From: Streptomyces niger
GTDB taxonomy: Bacteria; Actinomycetota; Actinomycetes; Streptomycetales; Streptomycetaceae
Assembly (NCBI RefSeq): GCF_000718305.1
Contig: NZ_JOFQ01000032.1
Location: forward strand, 1 to 60,002
Length of the DNA stretch: 60,002 nt
Reading direction: 5' to 3'
Positions 31,744-42,453 of the stretch are shown one piece after another. The notes under the pieces were generated by a model. The model ran no database searches, was not told the DNA's origin, and saw only the letters and a program-made list of their open reading frames with translations. Numbering within the stretch: position 1 is the first letter of the stretch; every line of letters begins with the position of its first letter. A program made the translations under genes and the position numbers.

Positions 31744-33207
31744 GTGACCACCGAACTGGGACGGCTGCGCAAGCTCCGTAATTACATTGCCGGGGAGTTC
31801 CGGGACGCCGCCGACGGCCGCACCACGGATGTCGTCAACCCGGCGACGGGCGAGGTGTACGCCACCGCCGCGCTGTCCGCGGCCGCCGACGTCGACGCCG
31901 CGATGGCCGCCGCCGAAGGCGCCTTCCCGGCCTGGCGCGACCTGATCCCGGCGGAGCGCCAGAAGGTGCTCCTGAAGATCGCCGACCGCTTCGAGGAGCG
32001 CGCCGAGGAACTGATCGCCGCCGAGTCGGAGAACTGCGGCAAGCCGATCGCCCTCGTACGCTCCGAGGAGATCCCGCCGATGGTGGACCAGATCCGCTTC
32101 TTCGCCGGTGCGGCGCGGATGCTGGAGGGCCGCTCGGCCGGCGAGTACATGGAGGGCCTGACCTCCATCATCCGGCGCGAGCCGGTCGGCGTCTGCGCGC
32201 AGGTCGCGCCCTGGAACTACCCGATGATGATGGCGGTGTGGAAGTTCGCGCCGGCCCTGGCCGCGGGCAACACCGTCGTCATCAAGCCCTCGGACACCAC
32301 CCCGGCGTCCACCGTCCTCATCGGTGAGATCATCGGCGACGTGCTGGCCGAGCTCGGCCACTCCAAGGCCGTCTTCAACGTCGTCTGCGGCGACCGCGAG
32401 ACCGGCCGCCTGATGGTCGAGCACAAGACCCCGGCGATGGCCTCCATCACCGGTTCGGTCCGGGCCGGCATGCAGGTCGCCGAGTCCGCCGCCAAGGACC
32501 TCAAGCGGGTCCATCTGGAGCTGGGCGGCAAGGCCCCGGTCGTGGTGTTCGAGGACACCGACATCGCCAAGGCCGTCGAGGACATCTCCGTCGCCGGGTA
32601 CTTCAACGCCGGCCAGGACTGCACGGCCGCCACCCGCGTGCTCGTCCAGGAGTCCATCCACGACGAGTTCGTGGCCGCGCTCGCCAAGGCCGCCGCGGAG
32701 ACCAAGACCGGCGCGGTCGACGACGAGGACGTGCTCTACGGCCCGCTGAACAACGCCAACCAGCTCAAGCAGGTCAAGGGCTACATCGAGCGCCTCCCCG
32801 CGCACGCGAAGATCGAGGCCGGTGGCCAGCAGGTCGGCGACAAGGGCTACTTCTTCGCCCCGACCGTCGTCTCCGGCCTCAAGCAGGACGACGAGATCAT
32901 CCAGAACGAGGTCTTCGGCCCGGTCATCACCGTCCAGTCCTTCACCGACGAGGACCAGGCCACCGAGTGGGCCAACGGCGTGGAGTACGCGCTCGCCTCC
33001 TCGGTGTGGACCAAGGACCACGCCCGCGCCATGCGGATGTCCAAGAAGCTCGACTTCGGCTGCGTGTGGATCAACACCCACATCCCGCTCGTCGCCGAGA
33101 TGCCGCACGGTGGCTTCAAGAAGTCCGGCTACGGCAAGGACCTCTCCGCCTACGGCTTCGAGGACTACACCCGCGTCAAGCACGTCATGACCTCGCTGGA
33201 CGGCTGA
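31744..33207 (+). CDS. aldehyde dehydrogenase, aminobutyraldehyde type
   Basis: 487 aa. NAD(P)-dependent aldehyde dehydrogenase with catalytic C293 (NAGQDC) and E259 (HLELGGKAP); APWNYPMMMAVWK and ITGSVRAG are the cofactor-binding loops. NAGQDCTAATR is the form seen in gamma-aminobutyraldehyde dehydrogenases (PatD/PuuC-like). AGGAGG lies nine bases ahead of the GTG. It is divergent from the aminotransferase whose aldehyde product it would oxidise to GABA. Confidence 0.92.
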   Translation: MTTELGRLRKLRNYIAGEFRDAADGRTTDVVNPATGEVYATAALSAAADVDAAMAAAEGAFPAWRDLIPAERQKVLLKIADRFEERAEELIAAESENCGKPIALVRSEEIPPMVDQIRFFAGAARMLEGRSAGEYMEGLTSIIRREPVGVCAQVAPWNYPMMMAVWKFAPALAAGNTVVIKPSDTTPASTVLIGEIIGDVLAELGHSKAVFNVVCGDRETGRLMVEHKTPAMASITGSVRAGMQVAESAAKDLKRVHLELGGKAPVVVFEDTDIAKAVEDISVAGYFNAGQDCTAATRVLVQESIHDEFVAALAKAAAETKTGAVDDEDVLYGPLNNANQLKQVKGYIERLPAHAKIEAGGQQVGDKGYFFAPTVVSGLKQDDEIIQNEVFGPVITVQSFTDEDQATEWANGVEYALASSVWTKDHARAMRMSKKLDFGCVWINTHIPLVAEMPHGGFKKSGYGKDLSAYGFEDYTRVKHVMTSLDG

Positions 33208-33305
33208 CGGCCGGTTCGCCGTACGGCACCGGCTCGACGCCGTACCGGCGAACCGTGGCCGTACGACATCGAGTCGGGTGGCGTGCGGGGCGCCTGACAC
33301 ACCGT

Positions 33306-33358
33306 CGCGGGCCGGGGCCCGGCGGCAGACGATCTGTCTGTTGCCGTCCCGGCCCGCG
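33306..33358. terminator. long hairpin between aldehyde dehydrogenase and binding protein
   Basis: CGCGGGCCGGG (33306-33316) pairs with CCCGGCCCGCG (33348-33358). Inside, CGGCAGAC pairs imperfectly with GTCTGTTGCCG. The stem is strong, but the T-run is missing, so it may only reduce read-through into the binding-protein gene. Confidence 0.65.
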
Positions 33359-33376
33359 CCGGGTGAGGGTCCTCAC

Positions 33377-34549
33377 ATGGCTGGTCTTTCGCGGCGTGCG
33401 CTGCTCAGAGGTGTCGGTACGGTCGGAATCCTGGCGGCGACGGCGGGGTGCGGGGTGCCGCCCGCGTACGTGAAGGCCGGACAGCGCGGCGCCCCCGACC
33501 GCTCGGCCGCCGACCGGACCCTCACCTTCGCCAACTGGCCGCTCTACATCGACGTCGACGACCACGACAAGCAGAAGCGGCCCACCCTGGACGCGTTCGA
33601 GAAGCGCACCGGGGTCTCCGTGACGTACACCGAAGAGATCAACGACAACGACGAGTTCTTCGGGAAGATCAGCCCCGCGCTGATGAACCACCAGCCCACC
33701 GGGCGCGACCTCATCGTCATCAGCGACTGGATGTGCTCGCGCTTCGTACGGCTCGGCTGGGTCCAGGAGATGGACCGGGACCGCCAGCCGCACGTGGCGA
33801 AACACCTCGACCCGCTGCTGCTCAGGCCCGCGTTCGACCCGGGCCGCAGGCACTGCGTCCCCTGGCAGTCCGGCATCACCGGCATCGCCTACAACCGGAG
33901 GAAGCTCGGCCGGGAGATCAAGCACACCAGCGACCTGTGGGCGGACGACCTGCGCGGCCGGGTCACCCTGCTCGCCGGCATGGACGAGGCGTTCGCGCTG
34001 CTCATGCAGGGCGAGGGCGTGGACATCACACGCTGGACCGCGGACGACTTCCACCGCATGACCGACCGGATCGCGGCGCTCGTCCGCAAGCAGCACATCC
34101 GCCGCTTCACCGGCAACGACTACATCAAGGACCTGTCCTCGGGCGACGTGCTGGCCGCGCAGGCGTACTCCGGCGACGTCATCCAGCTCCAGGTCGACAA
34201 CCCCGACATCGAGTTCGTGGTCCCCGAAGAGGGCGCCGAACTGTGGTCGGAGAGCCTGATGATCCCCAACCTGGCCGCGCACAAGCGCAACGCGGAACGG
34301 CTCGTCGACCACTACTACGAGCCCGAGGTCGCCGCCGCGCTCGCCAGCTGGGTCAACTACGTCTGCCCGGTGCCGGCGGCCCGCGACGTGCTGGCCTCGT
34401 CGAAGGACAAGGACACCGCGGCGCTCGCCGAGGACCCGCTGATCTTCCCGGACGACACCATGCGCGACCGCCTCGCCATCGCCAAGGACATCGGCGCCGA
34501 GGAACGCCCGGAGTTCGCGAAGGCGTGGAACGGGATGGTGGGGTTGTGA
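33377..34549 (+). CDS. spermidine/putrescine-type substrate-binding lipoprotein 1
   Basis: 390 aa. N-terminal SRRALLRG twin-arginine-like motif and lipobox ATAGC (C25) indicate export and lipid anchoring. The mature sequence (LTFANWPLYIDVDD, FEKRTGVSVTYTEEINDNDEFF, RRFTGNDYIKDLSSGDV) is PotD-like and parallels the protein at 39031. No permease gene is adjacent, so it may share the PotABC set at 40.4-43.2 kb. The ATG at 33377 is chosen over earlier in-frame codons because GTGAGGG precedes it. Confidence 0.9.
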   Translation: MAGLSRRALLRGVGTVGILAATAGCGVPPAYVKAGQRGAPDRSAADRTLTFANWPLYIDVDDHDKQKRPTLDAFEKRTGVSVTYTEEINDNDEFFGKISPALMNHQPTGRDLIVISDWMCSRFVRLGWVQEMDRDRQPHVAKHLDPLLLRPAFDPGRRHCVPWQSGITGIAYNRRKLGREIKHTSDLWADDLRGRVTLLAGMDEAFALLMQGEGVDITRWTADDFHRMTDRIAALVRKQHIRRFTGNDYIKDLSSGDVLAAQAYSGDVIQLQVDNPDIEFVVPEEGAELWSESLMIPNLAAHKRNAERLVDHYYEPEVAAALASWVNYVCPVPAARDVLASSKDKDTAALAEDPLIFPDDTMRDRLAIAKDIGAEERPEFAKAWNGMVGL

Positions 34550-34583
34550 GGAACGGCGCGCTTCCGCGGTGGCGCGCCGTTCC
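34550..34583. terminator. bidirectional terminator between convergent genes
   Basis: GGAACGGCGCGC (34550-34561) and GCGCGCCGTTCC (34572-34583) form a perfect 12-bp stem with a ten-base loop, directly after the binding-protein stop and 18 bp from the adenosine deaminase stop. Confidence 0.85.
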
Positions 34584-34600
34584 GGTGCCGCGCGCCGTGC

Positions 34601-35623
34601 TCAGGGGCGCCAGGACGCCGTGTAGGTGTCGATCTCGGCGGCGAGCCGGGCCTTGGCCGGGCCGTCCATGAAGGAGGCCTCGACGGCGTTCTTCGCCAGT
34701 GCGGCGAGGCCCGCCTCGTCCAGCCCCAGCAGCCGCGCGGCCACGCCGTACTCGGTGTTCAGGTCCGTGCCGAACATCGGCGGGTCGTCGCTGTTGATCG
34801 TCACCAGCACGCCGGCCTCGACCATCTCCTTGATCGGGTGCTCGTCGAGGGTGCGGACCGCGCGGGTGGCGATGTTCGAGGTCGGGCAGACCTCCAGCGG
34901 GATGCGGTGCTCGGCGAGGTGGGCGAGCAGCTTCGGGTCCCGCACGGAGCTGGTGCCGTGGCCGATGCGCTCGGCACGCAGCTCGTTCAGCGCGTCCCAG
35001 ATCGTCTCCGGGCCCGTCGTCTCGCCGGCGTGCGGCACGGAGTGCAGGCCCTCGGCGATCGCGCGGTCGAAGTACGGCTTGAACTGCGGGCGGGGCACGC
35101 CTATCTCGGGCCCGCCGAGACCGAAGGAGACCAGTCCCTCGGGCTTGAGCTCGCAGGCGATCCGCGCGGTCTCCTCCGCCGATTCCAGGCCCGCCTCGCC
35201 GGGGATGTCGAAGCACCAGCGCAGGGCGACGCCGAGCTCGGCCTCGGCGGACTTGCGGGCGTCCTCGATGGCCTCGACGAACGCGGCGTCCGGGATGCCG
35301 CGCCGGGTGGAGCTGTACGGGGTGACGGTCAGCTCGGCGTACCGGATGTTCTGCCGCGCCATGTCGCGGGCGACCTCGTACGTCAGCAGGCGCACGTCCT
35401 CGGCGTCCCGGATGAGGTCGACGACGGAGAGGTAGACCTGGATGAAGTGCGCGAAGTCCCGGAAGGTGAAGTAGTCCATCAGCGCCTCGGGATCGTGCGG
35501 CACCTTGGAGTCCGGGTGGCGTGCTGCCAGCTCGGCGACGATGCGCGGGGAGGCCGAGCCGACGTGATGGACGTGCAGCTCCGCCTTGGGCAGGCCCGCG
35601 ATGAATGCGTCGAGATCGGACAA
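34601..35623 (-). CDS. add: adenosine deaminase
   Basis: 340 aa from a TTG at 35623, chosen because AGGAGG lies exactly five bases upstream; an in-frame ATG at 35677 has no ribosome site. Zinc-ligand motif HVHHVG near the N-terminus, HAGET (catalytic region), ERIGHGTS and INSDDPPMFGTDL are the deaminase signatures. It converts adenosine to inosine in purine salvage. It sits inside the polyamine region but has no evident link to it. Confidence 0.92.
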   Translation of the reverse strand: MSDLDAFIAGLPKAELHVHHVGSASPRIVAELAARHPDSKVPHDPEALMDYFTFRDFAHFIQVYLSVVDLIRDAEDVRLLTYEVARDMARQNIRYAELTVTPYSSTRRGIPDAAFVEAIEDARKSAEAELGVALRWCFDIPGEAGLESAEETARIACELKPEGLVSFGLGGPEIGVPRPQFKPYFDRAIAEGLHSVPHAGETTGPETIWDALNELRAERIGHGTSSVRDPKLLAHLAEHRIPLEVCPTSNIATRAVRTLDEHPIKEMVEAGVLVTINSDDPPMFGTDLNTEYGVAARLLGLDEAGLAALAKNAVEASFMDGPAKARLAAEIDTYTASWRP

Positions 35624-35779
35624 CAGTGCCTCCTGGTCGCCGAGCGTCCGGCCGACGGGTGCCGGCCGGTCGTTCATCGTATGCGGGACGGCCGGTGCCG
35701 CTCCCCGGCAGCCCCGTGACCCCCGGGCGGCGCCGCAGGGCCAGGTCTTAGCATGGAGCCCAGCCAATGGGGGAGAACG

Positions 35780-36523
35780 ATGTCCGACAGCCAGCAGCCC
35801 GAGCCGCGCGACCCGTGGGCGCCGCCGTCCGAGGACGCGGCCCCGCCGCGTCGGGCGGGGGCCGGGGCGTCCGGCCCGCAGCCGTACGGCATGCCGGCAC
35901 ATGACCAGCCCACCGCCGGCGCCGGATTCGCCGTCCCGGCGCCGCCGCCGGCACCCGGGCACGACTCGGCACCCGATGCCCCCTACCCCGGCGGCCCCCG
36001 GAGCGGCTACGGCACGCCCTACGCCCCGCAGCCGTACGGCAGCGGCCCCGCCGGCGCCCCGTACGGCGGCCCCCAGCAGCCCGGCGCCGTCCCCTACGGT
36101 GCGGGACCCGCGCCGTACCCCGGCGCCCCGGGGATACCCGGGGCCGGGACCTACCCCGTGGCGGGCGGGCCCGGCACGCAGGCCGGCTGGCCCGGGCAGC
36201 CGAGCAACGGCATGGGTATCACCGCGCTCGTCCTCGGCATCCTCGCCGTCGTCTCCAGCCTCACCCTCTTCTTCGGTCTCGTCCTCGGCATCCTCGGGAT
36301 CGTCTTCGGCGCCATCGGTCGGGCCAAGGCCCGGCGAGGCGAGGCGACCAACGGCGGCATGGCGCTGGCCGGGCTGCTCTGCGGGGTGGCCGGCGTGCTC
36401 GTGAGCGCCCTGCTGATCGTCGCGCTCGTCATCGGCATCAGCGAGGGATCGGACAGGTCCCCCTACGACGACTACTCCGACACCTACAACGCGGCCCCCG
36501 CAGCGCCCGGCCCGGCCCGCTGA
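35780..36523 (+). CDS. DUF4190 membrane protein with Pro-rich N-terminus
   Basis: 247 aa. The first ~150 residues are Pro/Gly/Tyr-rich repeats (PYGSGPAGAPYGGP). Two hydrophobic helices follow (ALVLGILAVVSSLTLFFGLV and LAGLLCGVAGVLVSALLIVA) separated by GRAKARRGEATNGGM, the DUF4190 pattern. A short acidic tail ends the protein. The ATG at 35780 has GGGAG six bases upstream. The function is unknown; it is probably an envelope protein. Confidence 0.82.
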   Translation: MSDSQQPEPRDPWAPPSEDAAPPRRAGAGASGPQPYGMPAHDQPTAGAGFAVPAPPPAPGHDSAPDAPYPGGPRSGYGTPYAPQPYGSGPAGAPYGGPQQPGAVPYGAGPAPYPGAPGIPGAGTYPVAGGPGTQAGWPGQPSNGMGITALVLGILAVVSSLTLFFGLVLGILGIVFGAIGRAKARRGEATNGGMALAGLLCGVAGVLVSALLIVALVIGISEGSDRSPYDDYSDTYNAAPAAPGPAR

Positions 36524-36603
36524 CAGCCGGCTGCCCGGCCCCGAGCGGCCCCGTTCGCAGCCCGAGCGGCCCCGTCCGCACCCCGCGCGGCTCGGCCGCT
36601 CGC

Positions 36604-37188
36604 TCAGCCCCGCTCCGCCGCCAGCCGCTGTCGCGCCTCCATCAGCGCGAAGCCCAGCAGGTTCAGTCCCTGCCAGTCGGCCGGGTCGGCCGCGCGGTCG
36701 TCGTCGGCGGCCAGCCCGATGCCCCATATCCGGTCCAGCGGGCTCGCCTCGACCAGGACCCGCTGCCCGGTGCCCAGCAGATAGTCGCGCAGGGCCGCGT
36801 CCTGCCCGAACTTGTGCACGCTGCCCTGGACCACCAGCGCGTACCGATGGCGCTGCCAGGTCTCCTCGTCGAAGCCGCGCACCGTCCGGCCCGCGTCCTT
36901 CGCCTGCTTGGGATGGCCGGCGCGCAGCACCCGCTGCAGCGCCTGCCGGTCGCCGAACAGCCGCGCCTTGCCGGCCATCATCCAGTGCTCCGCCGTGGGG
37001 TACGGCACGCCGTCCACAGTGAACGGTGCCGGCCACCACTGGCTGAAGCAGCTCGCCCCCAGGCTGCCGTCCCGGCGCGGCGCATGCCCCCAGAAGTACA
37101 CGTACTTGTACGTACTGCCCGACTCCAGCGCGCTGCGCAGCTCCCTCACCGACCGCGGCCCGTCGGCCAGGCCCCCCTCCGTCGTCAT
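36604..37188 (-). CDS. NADAR-family protein (YbiA-like)
   Basis: 194 aa from the ATG at 37188; an ATG at 37239 would add 17 low-complexity residues. YVYFWGH, then FSQWWPAPFTVDGVPYPTAEH, WMMAGKARLFGD and DRIWGIGL match the NADAR/YbiA family, N-glycosidases acting on ADP-ribose-type or riboflavin-pathway intermediates. No ribosome site is strong. It is divergent from the second aldehyde dehydrogenase operon. Confidence 0.85.
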   Translation of the reverse strand: MTTEGGLADGPRSVRELRSALESGSTYKYVYFWGHAPRRDGSLGASCFSQWWPAPFTVDGVPYPTAEHWMMAGKARLFGDRQALQRVLRAGHPKQAKDAGRTVRGFDEETWQRHRYALVVQGSVHKFGQDAALRDYLLGTGQRVLVEASPLDRIWGIGLAADDDRAADPADWQGLNLLGFALMEARQRLAAERG

Positions 37189-37284
37189 CCCCGTCGCCCC
37201 CGCTCTCCCCGCCGTCCGTCTTCCCCGGTCCTGCACCATGCCGGGATTCTGTCAGCGGGCACTGACAACATGTCGGGCGCCGAT

Positions 37285-37310
37285 GCGACGGATTTCGCAG
37301 AATCCGTCGC
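37285..37310. promoter_or_regulatory. palindromic operator candidate, polyamine site 2
   Basis: Perfect 10-bp arms GCGACGGATT and AATCCGTCGC flank TCGCAG. The 14-base core GATTTCGCAGAATC matches the reverse strand of the site at 31576-31593 with one mismatch. It lies about 76 bp upstream of the predicted transcription start of the operon at 37440, an activator-like position. Confidence 0.75.
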
Positions 37311-37337
37311 GTAACCAAAAGGCAACAACGGAATCAC

Positions 37338-37366
37338 TTGTTGGGACCCCTCTGCTCTGTCAAGAT
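37338..37366 (+). promoter_or_regulatory. probable promoter of the polyamine uptake operon
   Basis: TTGTTG (37338-37343) and CAAGAT (37361-37366) are spaced 17 bp apart, close to the HrdB consensus. Transcription would start near 37373. Confidence 0.6.
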
Positions 37367-37439
37367 CGGCCATCAATTCGGGAAAGAGCTACGCCCGGCA
37401 GGCCTCGCGGAAGCCCGGCCGCCGGTGGAGGAGAGCGCC

Positions 37440-38957
37440 ATGGATCAGCGATTCGATGTCACCGAACGATTCGCCCAGGGGGCTCAGTTCATCGCGGGAG
37501 AGCTCCGCGCGGGAACCTCGGGATGCACCCAGGACGTGACCGACCCGGCGACCGGCGAGCGGGCGTACACCTACGAGCTCGCCGGCACGGCGGACGTCGA
37601 CGCGGCCGTCGAGGCGGCCCGGCAGGCGCTCCCCGAGTGGGCGGGCGCCACCCCCGGCGAGCGCTCCGACGCGCTGCACCGCTTCGCCGCCGTCCTGGAC
37701 GAGCGGACCGAGGAGTTCGCGTACGCCGAGTCGCTGCAGTGCGGCAAGCCGATCAAGCTGAGCCGGGAGTTCGACGTGCCCGGCTCGGTGGACAACGCCG
37801 CCTTCTTCGCGGGCGCCGCGCGCCACCTGGAGGGCAAGGCGGCCGGCGAGTACAGCGGCGACCACACCTCCTCGGTGCGCCGCGAGCCCATCGGTGTCGT
37901 CGGCTCCATCGCGCCGTGGAACTACCCGCTGCAGATGGCCAGTTGGAAGGTCCTTCCGGCGATCGCGGCAGGCAACACCATCGTCCTCAAGCCCGCCGAG
38001 ATCACCCCGCTGACCTCCGTGATGTACGCGCAGGCCGCGCGCGAGGCGGGGATCCCGGACGGCGTCATCAACATCGTCTCGGGCGCCGGGCAGGACGCCG
38101 GCGAGCACCTCGTCGGCCACCCGCACGTCGCGATGACCTCCTTCACCGGCTCCACCGCGGTCGGCAAGCGGGTCGCCGAGCTCGCCACCGCCACCGTCAA
38201 GCGCCTCCACCTCGAACTGGGCGGCAAGGCCCCCTTCGTGGTCTTCGACGACGCCGACCTGGACGCCGCCGTGCACGGTGCGGTGGCCGGCGCCCTGATC
38301 AACACCGGCCAGGACTGCACCGCCGCCACCCGCGCCTACGTACAGCGCCCCCTCTACGACGCGTTCGTCAGCGGCGTCGCCGACCTGATGGCGACCGTAC
38401 GGCTCGGCGACCCCTTCGACCCGGCCACCGACCTCGGGCCGCTCATCTCGCACGCCCAACGCGACCGCGTCGCCGGCTTCGTCGACCGCGCGCGGACGTA
38501 CGCCACCGTCGTCACCGGCGGCGCGGCGCCCGGCGGCGACCTGGCCAAGGGCGCCTACTACCGACCCACCCTCATCACCGGCGCCGCGCAGGACAGCGAG
38601 GTCGTGCAGTCCGAGATCTTCGGCCCGGTGCTGGTCGTGCTGCCCTTCGACTCCGACGACGAGGGCATCGCGCTCGCCAACGACACCCCCTACGGGCTCG
38701 CCGCCTCCGCCTGGAGCCGCGACGTCTACCGCACCGGCCGCGCCGTCCGCGAGATCAAGGCCGGCTGCGTGTGGGTCAACGACCACATCTCGATCATCAG
38801 CGAGATGCCGCACGGCGGCTACCGGGCGTCCGGCTACGGCAAGGACATGTCGGCGTACTCCTTCGAGGAGTACACGCAGGTCAAGCACGTCATGTACGAC
38901 ATCACGGGCGTGGCCAGGAAGGACTGGCACCGCACCGTCTTCGGGGACCGCGGCTGA
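37440..38957 (+). CDS. aldehyde dehydrogenase, aminobutyraldehyde type (second copy)
   Basis: 505 aa, starting at ATG 37440 with GGAGGAG upstream. Catalytic C293 (NTGQDC) and E259 (HLELGGKAP) fall at exactly the same positions as in the enzyme at 31744, and much of the sequence is alike, so the two are paralogues. It heads the operon with PotD, PotABC and the FAD amine oxidase, so its likely substrate is the aldehyde made by that oxidase. Confidence 0.92.
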   Translation: MDQRFDVTERFAQGAQFIAGELRAGTSGCTQDVTDPATGERAYTYELAGTADVDAAVEAARQALPEWAGATPGERSDALHRFAAVLDERTEEFAYAESLQCGKPIKLSREFDVPGSVDNAAFFAGAARHLEGKAAGEYSGDHTSSVRREPIGVVGSIAPWNYPLQMASWKVLPAIAAGNTIVLKPAEITPLTSVMYAQAAREAGIPDGVINIVSGAGQDAGEHLVGHPHVAMTSFTGSTAVGKRVAELATATVKRLHLELGGKAPFVVFDDADLDAAVHGAVAGALINTGQDCTAATRAYVQRPLYDAFVSGVADLMATVRLGDPFDPATDLGPLISHAQRDRVAGFVDRARTYATVVTGGAAPGGDLAKGAYYRPTLITGAAQDSEVVQSEIFGPVLVVLPFDSDDEGIALANDTPYGLAASAWSRDVYRTGRAVREIKAGCVWVNDHISIISEMPHGGYRASGYGKDMSAYSFEEYTQVKHVMYDITGVARKDWHRTVFGDRG

Positions 38958-39030
38958 GCGCACACCGGCGCACCGCACCGTTCGTCACCTCACCGGCTGA
39001 CCACCGGCCGACCTCGAAAGGCCACCCCGT

Positions 39031-40302
39031 ATGGAGCACCTCGCGCAGTCCGAGCCACGGCCCGAGCCGCAGCCCGAGCCGCTGTCCGCGGCGGAACTGG
39101 CCGCCATGCGGCGCAGCATGACCAACGGCCGGATGGCCCTGACCCGACGGTCCCTGCTGCGCGCGAGCGGCGCCGGAGTGCTGGGGCTCGGCGGCCTCGG
39201 CGCGCTCTCGGCCTGCGGCATCCCGCCCGCCGGCCGTACCGACGCGGGGTCCTCGGCGGACCACTCGCGCCAGGAGAAGCGGGTCGCCTTCTCCAACTGG
39301 ACCGAGTACATCGACGTCAGCGACGACGAGAAGCACCACCCGACGCTGGAGGGCTTCACGAAGCGCACCGGCATCAAGGTCAAATACACCGAGGACATCA
39401 ACGACAACGACGAGTTCTTCGGCAAGGTCCAGGCCCAGCTCGCGGCCGGCCAGGACACCGGGCGCGACCTGATCTGCCTGACCGACTGGATGTGCGCCCG
39501 GATGATCTCGCTGGGCTGGATCCAGCCGCTGGACCCCGCGCACCTGCCGCACGCCTACACCAACCTCTCGCCCCAGTTCCGCGACCCGGACTGGGACCCG
39601 GGCCGCGCCCACTCCTACACCTGGCAGGGCATCCCGACCGTCATCGCGTACAACAAGAAGGCCACCGGCGGCCGGAAGGTCGACTCCGTCGACCAGCTGC
39701 TGACCGACCCGAAGCTCAAGGGCCGGGTCGGCTTCCTCTCCGAGATGCGCGACAGCGTCGGCATGACCCTGCTGGACATGGGCAAGCGGCCCGAGGACGT
39801 CAGCTCCGACGACTTCGACGCGGCGCTCGCCCGGCTCCAGAAGGGCGTCGACAGCAAGCAGATCCGCCGCTTCACCGGCAACGACTACCTCAACGACCTC
39901 AGCAAGGGCGACCTGGCAGCGTGTATCGCCTGGGCGGGCGACATCGTCCAGCTCCAGAACGACAACAGCGACATCGCGTACGCCATCCCGGACGCCGGCT
40001 ACATGACCTCGACGGACAACCTGATGGTGCCCAACAAGGCGCGCCACAAGGAGAACGCCGAGCGGCTGATCGACTACTTCTACGAGCCGAAGATCGCGGC
40101 CCGTATCGCGGCGTACATCAACTACGTCTGTCCGGTCGACGGGGTGCGCGAAGAGCTTGCGAAGATCGACAAGAGCCTCGCGGACAATCCGCTGATCCTG
40201 CCGGACAAGGAGATGGCGGCCAGGTCGCACGCCTTCCGCGCGCTCGGCAGCAAGGAGAACAAGGAGTTCGCGCAGAAGTTCGCCGACCTCACCGGCGCCT
40301 GA
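39031..40302 (+). CDS. potD: spermidine/putrescine-type substrate-binding lipoprotein 2
   Basis: 423 aa. A 36-residue polar lead precedes the twin-arginine motif LTRRSLLRAS (RR at 39-40) and lipobox LSAC (C62), so export by Tat is likely. The mature part (VAFSNWTEYIDV, FTKRTGIKVKYTEDINDNDE, RRFTGNDYLNDLSKGD) is PotD-like and paralogous to the protein at 33377. It precedes the cognate ATPase and permease genes. Confidence 0.92.
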   Translation: MEHLAQSEPRPEPQPEPLSAAELAAMRRSMTNGRMALTRRSLLRASGAGVLGLGGLGALSACGIPPAGRTDAGSSADHSRQEKRVAFSNWTEYIDVSDDEKHHPTLEGFTKRTGIKVKYTEDINDNDEFFGKVQAQLAAGQDTGRDLICLTDWMCARMISLGWIQPLDPAHLPHAYTNLSPQFRDPDWDPGRAHSYTWQGIPTVIAYNKKATGGRKVDSVDQLLTDPKLKGRVGFLSEMRDSVGMTLLDMGKRPEDVSSDDFDAALARLQKGVDSKQIRRFTGNDYLNDLSKGDLAACIAWAGDIVQLQNDNSDIAYAIPDAGYMTSTDNLMVPNKARHKENAERLIDYFYEPKIAARIAAYINYVCPVDGVREELAKIDKSLADNPLILPDKEMAARSHAFRALGSKENKEFAQKFADLTGA

Positions 40303-40357
40303 CCACCCGGCCCGGCCCCGCTTCCCCCCATCGACGACACCGCCCGGGAATGGATAC

Positions 40358-41520
<1,163 letters not shown>

Positions 41521-41524
<4 letters not shown>

Positions 41525-42453
41525 GCGCCGCCACCGAGGCGCCGCCGGAGCCGGCGCCCGCGCCCGTCCTCGAAGTGCGCAAGCCCCCGGTCCGCAAGCG
41601 GCTCGTACCGTACTGGCTGCTGCTGCCCGGCATCCTCTGGCTGCTGGTCTTCTTCGCCGCGCCGCTGGTCTACCAGGCGTCCACCTCGATCCAGACCGGC
41701 TCCCTCGAAGAGGGCTTCAAGGTCACTTGGCACTTCGCCACCTACTGGGACGCGCTGGGCGAGTACTGGCCGCAGTTCGTCCGCTCGGTGCTCTTCGCCG
41801 CCGTCGCCACGCTGCTCTGCCTGGTCCTCGGCTACCCGCTCGCGTACCTGATCGCCTTCAAGGCGGGCCGCTGGCGCAACGTGGTGATGATTCTGGTCAT
41901 CGCGCCGTTCTTCACCAGCTTCCTGATCCGTACGCTCGCCTGGAAGACGATCCTCGCCGACAGCGGCCCGGTCGTCTCCGCCCTGAACTCGCTGCACTTC
42001 CTGGACGTCACCAGCGCGATCGGCCTCACCGAGGGCACCCGGGTGCTCGCCACCCCGCTCGCCGTCGTCTGCGGCCTCACGTACAACTTCCTGCCGTTCA
42101 TGATCCTGCCGCTCTACACCTGCCTGGAGCGGATCGACCCCCGGCTGCACGAGGCGGCCGGCGACCTCTACGCGAAGCCCGTCACCACCTTCCGCAAGGT
42201 GACCTTCCCGCTGTCCATGCCGGGCGTGGTCGCGGGCACGCTGCTCACCTTCATCCCGGCGGCCGGCGACTACATCAACGCCGAACTGCTCGGCTCCACC
42301 GACCAGAAGATGATCGGCAACGTCATCCAGTCGCAGTTCCTGCGCGTCCTGGACTACCCGACCGCCGCCGCCCTCTCCTTCATCCTCATGGCGGCCATCC
42401 TCGCCATGGTCACGCTCTACATCCGCAAGGCGGGGACGGAGGACCTGGTCTGA
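41521..42453 (+). CDS. potB: polyamine ABC transporter permease PotB-like
   Basis: 310 aa from a GTG that overlaps the potA stop; GAGGAGG precedes it. Six membrane helices are visible, including YWLLLPGILWLLVFFAAPLV and VLFAAVATLLCLVLGYPLAY. The EAA loop that contacts PotA is HEAAGDLYAKPVTTFRKVTF. The stop TGA shares its last base with the potC ATG. Confidence 0.93.

Noticed and set aside
31543..33300. 585-aa minus-strand frame across the aldehyde dehydrogenase
   Set aside because: Antisense shadow; the plus-strand enzyme has catalytic residues and a good ribosome site.
35753..35779. Earlier start (ATG 35753) for the DUF4190 protein
   Set aside because: The ATG at 35780 has GGGAG at proper spacing; the earlier one has none.
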